This document shows positions 35,611 to 44,338 of a DNA stretch of 64,000 bases, piece after piece. The stretch is from Variovorax davisae (lineage in GTDB: Bacteria > Pseudomonadota > Gammaproteobacteria > Burkholderiales > Burkholderiaceae_C): assembly GCF_030316845.1 (NCBI RefSeq), contig NZ_JASZYS010000001.1, positions 1 through 64,000 of the forward strand, written 5' to 3'. Positions within the stretch are counted from its first letter, which is position 1, and each line of letters begins with the position of its first letter. A program made the position numbers and the translations under genes. The notes beneath the pieces were generated by a model. The model was given only the letters and a program-made list of their open reading frames with translations. It had not been told where the DNA came from and did no database searches.

Positions 35611-36750
35611 ATGGCTGAGGAAAGCGATCTCGAAAAAACGGAACCCGCCTCCGAGCGGCGCCTCGAAAAGGCGCGCGAGGAAGGCAATGTGGCCCGCTCC
35701 CGCGAGCTGACCACGCTGGTGATGCTGTCGACGGCCATCGGTGGGCTCTGGTTCACCGCCGAGTCGCTCGGCGGCACCCTCAGCGCCGCCTTGCGGCGCG
35801 GCCTGCAGTTCGAGCGCGGCATCGCCTACGAGCCCCAGCAGATGCTGGCGCGCACCGCCTGGATGGCGATGCAGACGCTGCTGGCGATGGCCCCCCTGTT
35901 CGCCATGATGGTGGTGGCCGCGGTGGTGGCGCCGATGATGCTCGGCGGCTGGCTGCTGTCGGGCAAGGCGGTCTCGCCGAACTTCGGCAAGCTCGACCCG
36001 CTGGCCGGCATCGCGCGCATGTTCTCGACCCAGTCGCTGGCCGAACTGATCAAGGCGCTCGCCAAGTCGCTCTTGATCGGCGGCGTCGCCTACCTGGTCA
36101 TCATGGACGACCTCGAGCACGTCATGGCGCTGCTCGGCCAGCCCGAGTCGACCGCCCTGCCGCACACCATCATGCTGGTCGGACGCAGCTGCGCCCTGAT
36201 CGCGACCGCGCTGTTGCTGGTGGCGCTGGTCGACGTGCCCTGGCAGCTCTGGACGTACTACAAGAAGCTGCGCATGTCGCGCGAGGACGTGCGCCAGGAG
36301 CACAAGGAGAGCGAGGGCGACCCGCACATCAAGGCCCAGATCCGCCGCCAGCAGCAGGCGATCGCCAAGCGCCGGATGATGGCCGACGTGCCGAAGGCGG
36401 ACATCGTGGTCACCAACCCGACCCATTTCGCGGTCGCGCTCAAGTACGTCGACGGCGACATGCGCGCCCCGCGCGTGGTGGCCAAGGGCACCGACCTGGT
36501 GGCGCAGCGCATCCGCGAGATCGCGGCCGACAACAAGATCGCGATCCTCGAGGCGCCGCCGCTCACCCGGGCGCTCTACAAGCACACCCGCCTGGGCGAC
36601 GAGATCCCCTCGGGCCTCTACACCGCCGTGGCCGAGGTGCTGGCCTGGGTCTACCAGCTCAAGCGCTGGAAATCCGAAGGCGGCGAGGCGCCGCGCACGC
36701 CGACCGACGTCGCGGTTCCCGAAGAACTCCAATACACCGTCCCCGTATGA
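35611..36750 (+). CDS. flhB: Flagellar export switch protein FlhB
   Basis: A 379-residue export gate protein with four membrane segments in the first 210 residues and a cytoplasmic domain carrying the autocleavage motif NPTH at residues 269-272 (VVTNPTHFAVAL). Cleavage there, together with FliK, switches export specificity. The N-terminus EESDLEKTEPASERRLEKAR is the classic FlhB start. It overlaps flhA by 4 bases. A separate FhlB lacking the membrane part is at 24814. Confidence 0.97.
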   Translation: MAEESDLEKTEPASERRLEKAREEGNVARSRELTTLVMLSTAIGGLWFTAESLGGTLSAALRRGLQFERGIAYEPQQMLARTAWMAMQTLLAMAPLFAMMVVAAVVAPMMLGGWLLSGKAVSPNFGKLDPLAGIARMFSTQSLAELIKALAKSLLIGGVAYLVIMDDLEHVMALLGQPESTALPHTIMLVGRSCALIATALLLVALVDVPWQLWTYYKKLRMSREDVRQEHKESEGDPHIKAQIRRQQQAIAKRRMMADVPKADIVVTNPTHFAVALKYVDGDMRAPRVVAKGTDLVAQRIREIAADNKIAILEAPPLTRALYKHTRLGDEIPSGLYTAVAEVLAWVYQLKRWKSEGGEAPRTPTDVAVPEELQYTVPV

Positions 36751-38840
36751 ACGCGATGACCAACCTGATGCGTCTGCCGACGCAGTTCTTCTCCGGCAGC
36801 CAGTTCAAGGGGCTGGCCGGGCCGATCCTCATCATCATGATCCTGAGCATGATGGTGCTGCCGCTGCCGGCCTTCCTGCTCGACCTGCTGTTCACCTTCA
36901 ACATCGCCCTGTCGGTGATGGTGCTGCTGGTCAGCATGTACACGATGAAGGCGCTCGACTTCGCCGCCTTCCCGGCCGTGCTGCTGTTCTCGACCCTGCT
37001 GCGGCTGTCGCTCAACGTGGCCTCCACCCGCGTGGTGCTGATGCACGGCCATACCGGTCCCGACGCCGCGGGCAAGGTGATCGAGGCCTTCGGCCACTTC
37101 CTGGTCGGCGGCAACTTCGCCGTCGGCGTGATGGTCTTCATCATCCTGGTGCTGATCAACTTCATGGTGATCACCAAGGGTGCGGGCCGGATCGCCGAGG
37201 TCGGCGCGCGCTTCATGCTCGACGCCATGCCCGGCAAGCAGATGGCGATCGACGCCGACCTCAACGCCGGCCTGATCGGCGAGGACATCGCCCGCAAGCG
37301 CCGCACCGAAGTCGCGCAGGAAGCCGACTTCTACGGCTCGATGGACGGTGCCAGCAAGTTCGTGCGCGGCGACGCGGTGGCCGGCCTCCTGATCATGGTC
37401 ATCAACATCATCGGCGGCCTGGTGGTCGGCGTGGTGCAGCACGGGCTCGACTTCTCGACCGCCGGCAAGACCTACACGCTGCTGGCCATCGGCGACGGCC
37501 TGGTGGCGCAGATCCCGGCGCTGGTGATCTCGACCGCGGCCGGCGTGATCGTCTCGCGCGTGACCACCGACGAGGACGTCGGCAGCCAGCTCACGGGCCA
37601 GCTGTTCTCCAACCCGCAAGTGCTGTTCCTGACTGCCGGCATCATCGGCCTGATGGGCCTGATCCCGGGCATGCCGAACCTGGCCTTCCTGCTGATCGCC
37701 GGCGGCCTCGCCTGGCTCGGCCACGGCCTGCTCAAGCGCAAGCCGAAGCAGGCGGCCGAGAAGGCGGCCGCCGCCCAGGCCGCGCTGCCGGCGGCGCCCG
37801 AGGCGGCCGAGGCCAGCTGGGACGACATCGCGCTGGTCGATCCGCTCGGCATGGAGGTCGGCTACCGGCTCATCCCGCTGGTCGACCAGTCGCAGCAGGG
37901 CGAGCTGCTCGGCCGCATCAAGAGCATTCGCAAGAAGATCGCGCAGGAGATCGGCTTCCTGGTGCCGGTGGTCCACATCCGCGACAACCTCGAGATCAAG
38001 CCGAACACCTACGTCATCAGCCTGAAGGGCGTGGAGATCGGCCGCGGCGAGGCCTTCCCGAACCAGTGGATGGCGATCAACCCGGGCCAGGTCACGGGCA
38101 GCCTGCCCGGCACGCCGACCCAGGACCCGGCCTTCGGCCTGCCCGCGGTGTGGATCGACGGCAACCTGCGCCAGCAGGCGCAGATCCACGGCTACACGGT
38201 GGTCGATGCCTGCACGGTGATGGCGACCCACCTGAACCACCTGATCCAGACCCATGCCGCCGAGCTGCTGGGCCGCCAGGAAGTGCAACAGCTGCTCGAC
38301 CAGATCGCCAAGACGGCGCCGAAGCTGACCGAGGACCTGGTGCCGAAGCTGATCTCGCTGAGCACGCTGCACAAGGTGCTGCAGAACCTGCTCGAGGAAG
38401 AAGTGCCGATCCGCGACATGCGCACCATCCTCGACGTGCTGGCCGAGCATGCGCCGACCGTCAAGGACGCGACCGAACTCACGACGCTGGTCCGCCTGGC
38501 CCTGGGCCGCGCGATCACGCAGCAGCTGTTCCCGGGCGATGCCGAGCTGCAGGTGATCGGGCTCGACGGCTCGCTCGACAGCGTGCTGCAGCAGGCCATG
38601 ACCAGCAGCAGCGGCATCGAGCCCGGCCTGGCCGACAACCTGCTGCGCCAGGCCCAGGCCGCGATCGTGCGCCAGGAGCAGATGGGCCTGGCGCCGGTGC
38701 TGGTCGTCCAACACGCATTGCGCGTGCTGCTGTCGCGCTTCCTGCGCCGCAGCCTGCCGCAACTCAAGGTGCTCTCCCATGCGGAGATCCCTGACTCTCG
38801 CAACATCAAGATCACCGCCACCATCGGAGGAAGAGTTTGA
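36747..38840 (+). CDS. flhA: Flagellar export protein FlhA
   Basis: A 697-residue export-gate protein. Eight membrane helices occupy residues about 20-320, with the conserved FHIPEP-type region (ALDFAAFPAVLLFSTLLRLS, DAMPGKQMAIDADLNAGLI). The cytoplasmic ring domain (about 345-697) binds chaperone-substrate complexes. Length and motifs are standard. It overlaps flhB by 4 bases, and flhF starts 2 bases after its stop. Confidence 0.97.
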   Translation: MNAMTNLMRLPTQFFSGSQFKGLAGPILIIMILSMMVLPLPAFLLDLLFTFNIALSVMVLLVSMYTMKALDFAAFPAVLLFSTLLRLSLNVASTRVVLMHGHTGPDAAGKVIEAFGHFLVGGNFAVGVMVFIILVLINFMVITKGAGRIAEVGARFMLDAMPGKQMAIDADLNAGLIGEDIARKRRTEVAQEADFYGSMDGASKFVRGDAVAGLLIMVINIIGGLVVGVVQHGLDFSTAGKTYTLLAIGDGLVAQIPALVISTAAGVIVSRVTTDEDVGSQLTGQLFSNPQVLFLTAGIIGLMGLIPGMPNLAFLLIAGGLAWLGHGLLKRKPKQAAEKAAAAQAALPAAPEAAEASWDDIALVDPLGMEVGYRLIPLVDQSQQGELLGRIKSIRKKIAQEIGFLVPVVHIRDNLEIKPNTYVISLKGVEIGRGEAFPNQWMAINPGQVTGSLPGTPTQDPAFGLPAVWIDGNLRQQAQIHGYTVVDACTVMATHLNHLIQTHAAELLGRQEVQQLLDQIAKTAPKLTEDLVPKLISLSTLHKVLQNLLEEEVPIRDMRTILDVLAEHAPTVKDATELTTLVRLALGRAITQQLFPGDAELQVIGLDGSLDSVLQQAMTSSSGIEPGLADNLLRQAQAAIVRQEQMGLAPVLVVQHALRVLLSRFLRRSLPQLKVLSHAEIPDSRNIKITATIGGRV

Positions 38841-38842
38841 AC

Positions 38843-41365
38843 ATGTCTACAGACGTGCGGACCACGGCCCGCAAATTCGTCGCGGCCACCAGCCGCGAAG
38901 CCCTGCGCCTGGTCCGCGAGGCCCTGGGGGCCGAAGCCATCGTGCTGAACCACCGCGCGATTCCCGAAGGCGTCGAGATCGTCGCCATGGTCGAGGGCGA
39001 GATGACCCAGGCGCTGGCGAGCGCCGCGCCGGTGGCGGCCGCCAGGGCACCGCTGCCGGCTGCGCCGGTCGCGCCGGTCATGCCGGTCATGCCGGTCATG
39101 CCGGTCGCGACGGTCGCCCCGGCAATGCCGGCAATGCCGGTGAGGGTGAAGCCCGTCGCCGCGCCGGCCGTCGTGCCGGCCCCGGCAGTGGTTCACGTGC
39201 CCGCCGCCCCGGCCGCACCGGCCGACCTGGTCATGAACGAACTCCATTCGATGCGCGGCATGCTCGAGGAGCAGCTCGCCAGCGTGGTCTGGAACGACCG
39301 CCAGCGCCAGGACCCGGTGCGCGGGCGCCTGCTGCGCACCCTGCTCGGCGCCGGCTTCAGCGCCAAGCTGTCGAAGGCCATGCTCGAGAAGCTGCCCACC
39401 GGCCAGAGCTACGCCGAAGGCATGGCCTTCGCGCGGGCCGAACTGATCCGCGCAGTGCCGGTGCACGAGGACGAGGACGCGCTGCTCGCGCAAGGCGGCG
39501 TGTACGCGCTCATGGGCCCGACCGGGGTCGGCAAGACCACCACCACCGCCAAGCTGGCGGCGCGCTGCGTGATGCGCTTCGGCGCCGACAAGCTGGCGCT
39601 GGTGACCACCGACAGCTACCGCATCGGCGCCTACGAGCAGCTGCGCATCTACGGCCAGATCCTCGACGTGCCGGTGTTCGCGGTCAAGGATGCGGCCGAC
39701 CTGCACCTGGTGCTGCAGGACCTGCGCGACAAGCACATGGTGCTGATCGACACGGTCGGCATGAGCCAGCGCGACCGCTCGGTGTCGGACCAGATCGCGA
39801 TGCTGTGCAACAGCCACCGGCCGGTCAAGCGGCTGTTGCTGCTCAATGCCACCAGCCATGGCGACACGCTCAACGAAGTGGTGCATGCCTATCGCAACGG
39901 CGGTGGCGGCAACGAGCTGGCGGGCTGCATCTTCACCAAGGTCGACGAGGCCACCCACCCCGGGGCGCTGATCGACACCGTGATCCGCCACCGGCTGCCG
40001 GTGCACTACATCTCCAGCGGCCAGAAGGTGCCCGAGAACCTGATGCTGGCCGACCGCGCGCAGCTGGTCGACAGCGTGTTCCAGCCGCGCCGCCACAACC
40101 CCCTGTTCGTGCCGGCCGAGGTCGACATGCAGGACGAAGTCGCGGGCGCGGCGCCGTCGGCCCAGGTGGTGCAGGCCCAGGCCGAGGCCGAGCGGCTGCG
40201 GCTGCAGTACCAGAACCTGATCCGCGCCATGGCGCACGATGCCCAGGAACTGGCGACGGCGGCCGGTGCGCTGGCCGGTGCGCAGATCGGCTTCGAGGGC
40301 GCGCGCCGGCTGTGGCGCCACGCGGGCGACGAGGCGGTCGGCCAGAAGGCCGTGCTGGAGGACCTGATGGTGCAGGCGCGCAGCGAGGTCGCGGCCGGCT
40401 GCGACACGCACGTGCTGGCGCTGTCGGGCCAGGTCGGCCTGCGCTCCGACGAGGGCGGCGACGCCTACGAATGCCAGGGCAGCCTGTTGCTGTCGGACCG
40501 CAGCGGCCTGCCGCTGGCGGCGCCCAACCAGTGGCTGTCGACGGCGGCGGTGGCGGGGGGCGCGGAGACGCGGCGCAAGCCCGGCCTGCGCCAGGTCCAG
40601 TGGCTGCGCCAGCAGTCGCTCGGCCGCACGCTGGTGCACCTGCTGCCGCGGCTGCCGATGCCCGAGTCGATGGTCGAGTGGCAGGCCCAGGGCCAGCGCT
40701 GGCTGGCGCGTGTGCCCGGCTCGACGGCGGTGCTCGACCCGGTGACCGAAGCGCCGGGCAAGCTGGCGCGGCTCGGCCTCGAATTCGGGCCGGCGCGTGC
40801 CGTGAGCTTCCGCGGCAAGCCCGCGCTGCAGTGCGAGGCGCAGGCCGAGGTGCTGTTGCGCCTCGGCGCCTCGGCGACGATCGACCGCCGCGCGCTGCCG
40901 GTGCTGCGCTGCGTCGTCACGCGGGTGCTCGACGCTCGCGGCCAGAAGATCCTGGCCCAGAGCTACCTGTTGTCGAACCTCGGCAGCGAGGTGGGCGCGC
41001 AGCAGCTCGCGCAATGGCAGGGCTGGGCGGCCGAGGCCGAGCCCTGCTTCCGCCTGCTGCGCCAGGGCGTGCAGCTGGTCGGCGGCATGGGCGAGCTGGG
41101 CGACCCGGACATGATGAAGCGGCTGCTGATCGCCGGCCAGGTGGGCACCACCGTGTGGCGGCTGCTGCAGGCCGGGGGCGAGTGGGCGGACCGCACGCGG
41201 GTGCTGCTGAACCAGCTCACGGGGCGCCCGGCGCGCTCCAGCCGGCCGCTGACCGGCAACGCGCTGTACGTCGGCGTGGGCAAGCTCTTCATGCTGCTCG
41301 AGGCGCTCGGCACCGAGTCCACCGCGCCGACGCAGCAGGCCAGGGCGCTGGAGCCGCAAGGTTGA
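38843..41365 (+). CDS. flhF: Flagellar GTPase FlhF with a ~420-residue C-terminal extension
   Basis: An 840-residue SRP-type GTPase that helps set flagellar position and number. Residues 1-60 form the FlhF N-terminal region, 60-125 an Ala/Pro/Val linker with a 9-bp tandem repeat, about 130-215 the N domain, and about 220-412 the G domain (GPTGVGKTTTTAKLA, TTDSYRIGAYEQLRIYGQ, LIDTVGMSQRD, FTKVDEATHPGAL). Typical FlhF ends there. Here 420 more residues follow in frame. By eye they recall an IS4/Tn5-type transposase core (SDRSGLPLA; LLSNLGSEV; EAEPCFRLLRQGVQL; MMKRLLIAGQVGTTVWRLL) with the catalytic acids not recognisable. The start is the ATG after AGGAAGAG. No frameshift or stop separates the parts. 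Confidence 0.93.
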   Translation: MSTDVRTTARKFVAATSREALRLVREALGAEAIVLNHRAIPEGVEIVAMVEGEMTQALASAAPVAAARAPLPAAPVAPVMPVMPVMPVATVAPAMPAMPVRVKPVAAPAVVPAPAVVHVPAAPAAPADLVMNELHSMRGMLEEQLASVVWNDRQRQDPVRGRLLRTLLGAGFSAKLSKAMLEKLPTGQSYAEGMAFARAELIRAVPVHEDEDALLAQGGVYALMGPTGVGKTTTTAKLAARCVMRFGADKLALVTTDSYRIGAYEQLRIYGQILDVPVFAVKDAADLHLVLQDLRDKHMVLIDTVGMSQRDRSVSDQIAMLCNSHRPVKRLLLLNATSHGDTLNEVVHAYRNGGGGNELAGCIFTKVDEATHPGALIDTVIRHRLPVHYISSGQKVPENLMLADRAQLVDSVFQPRRHNPLFVPAEVDMQDEVAGAAPSAQVVQAQAEAERLRLQYQNLIRAMAHDAQELATAAGALAGAQIGFEGARRLWRHAGDEAVGQKAVLEDLMVQARSEVAAGCDTHVLALSGQVGLRSDEGGDAYECQGSLLLSDRSGLPLAAPNQWLSTAAVAGGAETRRKPGLRQVQWLRQQSLGRTLVHLLPRLPMPESMVEWQAQGQRWLARVPGSTAVLDPVTEAPGKLARLGLEFGPARAVSFRGKPALQCEAQAEVLLRLGASATIDRRALPVLRCVVTRVLDARGQKILAQSYLLSNLGSEVGAQQLAQWQGWAAEAEPCFRLLRQGVQLVGGMGELGDPDMMKRLLIAGQVGTTVWRLLQAGGEWADRTRVLLNQLTGRPARSSRPLTGNALYVGVGKLFMLLEALGTESTAPTQQARALEPQG
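39062..39142 (+). repeat. In-frame 9-bp tandem repeat in flhF
   Basis: Nine 9-base units based on ATGCCGGTC/GCGCCGGTC (three consecutive units are identical) encode Met/Ala-Pro-Val triplets in the FlhF linker. The unit is a multiple of three, so copy-number change alters linker length without breaking the frame. Confidence 0.9.
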
Positions 41366-41375
41366 GGAGCCGCAC

Positions 41376-42257
41376 ATGACCAAGCTGGTTGCAGATCAGG
41401 CCGACGGATTGCGGCGCCTGCTGGCCCACACGCCCACGCGCGTCGTCGCGGTCGCGGCGATGGGCCCGGGCGGCGGCGCCACGGAGGCCGCCATGAACCT
41501 CGGCGCGGCCCTCGTCCAGCAGGGCAAGGACGTGCTGGTGCTAGACGAACACGGCGGAACGGCGGCGGCGATCTGCGCCGCCTGGGCCATCGACCCGCTC
41601 GGCGACCTGGCCGACGTGGCCGACCGGCGGCTGACCCGCGAGGGCGCGATCGCCCGGGCCGGCTGCGGTGTCGGCGTGCTGCCGGCGCCGCTCGGCGACC
41701 GGCATGCCGAGATCGATCCGCGCCTGCTGTGCCGCGGCGGCGTGGTGCTGATCGCCGCCCGGATCGACGGCGAAGGCCGGCTGTCGGCGCTGGCCCAGGC
41801 GGCCGACGAGCTGCTGCTGGTGCTGCAGCCGAACGCGGCGTCGATCACCTCGGCCTACGCGGGCATCAAGCGGCTGCACTACGCGCATGGACTGAAGCAG
41901 CTGCGCTTCCTGGTCGACGGCGTGGCCGGGCCCGAGGAGGCGCAGCAGATCACCACCAACCTCGCGAGCACCGGCAGCCGCTACCTCGCGGTGTCGCTCG
42001 AAGCGGCCGGGTGGGTGCGGGCCGATCCGCACCTGGCGGACGCCCGGCGGCTGCGCCAGAGCGTGGTCGAGGCCTTCCCGGCCAGCGCGGCGGCGGTCGA
42101 CTTCCGCCGCGTCGCGGTCGACATGGGCGGCTGGCCCTGGCGCACGCGCGCGCCCACGGCCCGTCCCGCACGCGCCGCGGCGCCGCCATCGCACGGGCTA
42201 CGGGCCGAGCTGCCCCGGGCCCGCGCGACGGCCGCGGCGCGCTCCGCCATCGCCTGA
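41376..42257 (+). CDS. flhG: FlhG/FleN-like protein with degenerate P-loop
   Basis: A 293-residue MinD-like protein in the usual flhG position between flhF and fliA. The fold is recognisable (VVAVAAMGPGGGATEAAMNL, then GKDVLVLDEHGG, later LLLVLQPNAASITSAYAGIK and QLRFLVDGV). The deviant Walker A motif KGGxGK[T/S] is replaced by MGPGGGAT, with both lysines gone, and the following switch Asp block is altered. ATP hydrolysis is thus doubtful. The C-terminal 40 residues are Ala/Arg-rich. FlhG normally stimulates FlhF GTPase and limits flagellar number. Confidence 0.82.
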   Translation: MTKLVADQADGLRRLLAHTPTRVVAVAAMGPGGGATEAAMNLGAALVQQGKDVLVLDEHGGTAAAICAAWAIDPLGDLADVADRRLTREGAIARAGCGVGVLPAPLGDRHAEIDPRLLCRGGVVLIAARIDGEGRLSALAQAADELLLVLQPNAASITSAYAGIKRLHYAHGLKQLRFLVDGVAGPEEAQQITTNLASTGSRYLAVSLEAAGWVRADPHLADARRLRQSVVEAFPASAAAVDFRRVAVDMGGWPWRTRAPTARPARAAAPPSHGLRAELPRARATAAARSAIA

Positions 42258-42298
42258 GCCGGCGAACCGAACAACCGACATGCAACGAAGGACCGCAC

Positions 42299-43033
42299 GT
42301 GTACACCGCACAGGGCACCATTGAGAAGTCTCACCTGCTGGAGCAGCATCAACCGCTGGTCCGGCGCATCGCGCTGCAGATGATCGCCAAGCTGCCCGCC
42401 AGCGTCGAACTCGACGACCTCATCCAGGCCGGCATGCTGGGCCTGCTGGACGCATCGAGCCGCTACCAGGACAACAAGGGCGCGCAGTTCGAGACCTTCG
42501 TGAGCCAGCGCATCCGCGGCGCGATGCTCGACGAGCTGCGCGCGAGCGACTGGGGCTCGCGCGGACTGCGCCAGTCGGCGCGCGCGGTCGAGAAGGCGGT
42601 CCATTCGCTCGAGCACCGGCTCGGCCGGGCCCCCTCCGAAGGGGAGATCGCGAAGGAGATGAAGATCGACCTCGAGGCCTACCAGTCGCTGCTGCAGGAG
42701 ATCCAGGGCTGCCAGCTGGTCTACGTCGAGGATTTCGCGAAAGGCGAGGCCGAGAACCCCTTCCTCGACCTGCATGCACAACAGGCGCGCAAGGGCCAGG
42801 GCGCGAGCGACGACCCGCTCGAGCAGCTGATGGAGAGCGGCTTCCGCCACCAGCTGATCGACGCCATCTCGGCCCTGCCCGAGCGCGACCAGCTGCTGCT
42901 GAACCTGTACTACGAGGAGGAGCTGAACCTGCGCGAGATCGGCGCCATCCTCGAGGTGAGTCAGAGCCGGGTCTGCCAGCTGCACAGCCAGGCGATCAGC
43001 CGGCTGCGGGCCAAGCTGAAGGACATTCTCTAG
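42299..43033 (+). CDS. fliA: Flagellar sigma factor FliA (sigma-28)
   Basis: A 244-residue sigma-70-family factor for class-3 flagellar promoters. Region 2 (LVRRIALQMIAKLPASVELD, DLIQAGMLGLLDASSRY, FVSQRIRGAMLDELR), region 3 and region 4 (LNLREIGAILEVSQSRVCQL, HSQAISRLRAKL) are all present. GTG 42299 is used, with GAAGGA seven bases upstream and no in-frame ATG nearby. Its probable targets here are the fliC promoter at 18933 and the flgK candidate at 180. Confidence 0.96.
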   Translation: MYTAQGTIEKSHLLEQHQPLVRRIALQMIAKLPASVELDDLIQAGMLGLLDASSRYQDNKGAQFETFVSQRIRGAMLDELRASDWGSRGLRQSARAVEKAVHSLEHRLGRAPSEGEIAKEMKIDLEAYQSLLQEIQGCQLVYVEDFAKGEAENPFLDLHAQQARKGQGASDDPLEQLMESGFRHQLIDAISALPERDQLLLNLYYEEELNLREIGAILEVSQSRVCQLHSQAISRLRAKLKDIL

Positions 43034-43116
43034 GCTGCAGATTCGCCACACCGGCGCGGATCGCTCGTCTATCATCGCCGGCGGAGCGGGTGCGCGACGC
43101 GCAGAGGAGCTGCCCA

Positions 43117-44220
43117 ATGAAAAGAGCCAGTCTTGCGGCCATCGCGGGGAGTGCCTTGTGCGCCTCGGGCGCGGCCTTCGCCCAGGCCAGCCAGGTGCAG
43201 GGGCCGGTCACCGGCAGCAGCGTCACGCTGTTCGGCGTGGCCGACGCGGGGGTGGGCTACGGCAGCGGCAGCATCGCCACCAAGACCCAGCTGTTCAGCA
43301 GCGGCAACTCCGCCTCGCGCATCGGCTTTCGCGGCATCGAGGACCTCGGCGGCGGCCTGGGCGCGGGCTTCTGGCTCGAATCAGGGGTCAGCCTGGACAC
43401 CGGCACCGGCGTCGCGGGCAACAGCAACAACCAGGCGGGCGGTGCCACCACGGCCGACGCCATGAGCTTCAACCGGCGCGCCACGGTCAGCCTGATCGAT
43501 CTCTGGGGCGAGGTGCGGCTGGGCCGCGACTTCACGGCGCACTACCGCAACCGCACCGACGTCGATCCCTTCGACAACAACGGCGTCGGCACGATCCAGC
43601 CGCAGGCCGGCTCGATCGGCGGGCCGACCTCCACCCGGGCCTCGAACATCGTCGGCTACTTCCTGCCGCCGGGCCTGGGCGGCTTCTTCGGCGAAGTGCA
43701 GTACTTCATGGGCGAGAACCTGAAGGACACGCCGACCTCGGACGACGGCACCGGCTTCAGCGGCCGCGTGGGCTGGCGCTCGGGCCCCTTCGGGATCGCG
43801 GTCGCGATGGCCCGCACCGACTACCAGCAGACCGCGACCAACGGCGACATCCGATCGACCAATGTTGGCGCCAGCTACGACTTCCGGATCGTCGAGGTCT
43901 CGGCCGGCTACTACCGCGACAAGGTCGAAAGCGTGCAGCCGGTCACCGCGACCGGCTATGCGGTCGGCGTGATCGTGCCGGTCGGCTTCGACCAGATCAA
44001 GTTCGCCTGGTCGCGCTACGGCACCGACGCCCTGGGCGACCCGGCGGCGCGCAAGTTGTCGCTGGGCTATGTCTACAGTTTCTCGAAGCGCTCGGTGGCC
44101 TATGCGACCTACTCGCACCTGAGCAACAGCGGCGGCTCGGCGGTCGGCCTGAACGGCGCGATCACGGCGCCCGACCGCAGCTCGAACGGCTACGACCTGG
44201 GGTTGCGCCACAGCTTCTGA
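43117..44220 (+). CDS. Outer-membrane porin (Gram-negative porin family)
   Basis: A 367-residue general porin of the betaproteobacterial type. A Sec signal peptide (MKRASLAAIAGSALCASGAAFAQ) is followed by VTLFGVADAGVGYGSGS, the SRIGFRGIEDLGGGLGAGFW block, loop-3-type RLGRDFTAHYRN, and the C-terminal phenylalanine (YDLGLRHSF) needed for barrel insertion. The ATG at 43117 has GAGGAG upstream. It is a stand-alone gene after fliA. Specificity cannot be told. Confidence 0.93.
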   Translation: MKRASLAAIAGSALCASGAAFAQASQVQGPVTGSSVTLFGVADAGVGYGSGSIATKTQLFSSGNSASRIGFRGIEDLGGGLGAGFWLESGVSLDTGTGVAGNSNNQAGGATTADAMSFNRRATVSLIDLWGEVRLGRDFTAHYRNRTDVDPFDNNGVGTIQPQAGSIGGPTSTRASNIVGYFLPPGLGGFFGEVQYFMGENLKDTPTSDDGTGFSGRVGWRSGPFGIAVAMARTDYQQTATNGDIRSTNVGASYDFRIVEVSAGYYRDKVESVQPVTATGYAVGVIVPVGFDQIKFAWSRYGTDALGDPAARKLSLGYVYSFSKRSVAYATYSHLSNSGGSAVGLNGAITAPDRSSNGYDLGLRHSF

Positions 44221-44287
44221 TCGGCGCCGTTGCCGACCGTGGGGTGCGAGAAGCCACCTGCCTCCGGCCATCAAGTTTGTTACAGTA

Positions 44288-44307
44288 TGTTGCGTTTCGG
44301 CGCAACA
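44288..44307 (+). promoter_or_regulatory. Hairpin in leader of lipoprotein gene
   Basis: A perfect 7-bp stem TGTTGCG-TTTCGG-CGCAACA. It lies 67 bases after the porin stop and 31 bases before the next ATG. No T-run follows, so it could be a weak terminator for the porin or a 5' leader structure. Confidence 0.4.
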
Positions 44308-44338
44308 CAACAACACACAGACTGATGGAGACAAGCGA

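Noticed and set aside
44288..44307. Hairpin as an intrinsic terminator for the porin
   Set aside because: No T-run follows it, so it is listed only as a leader structure.
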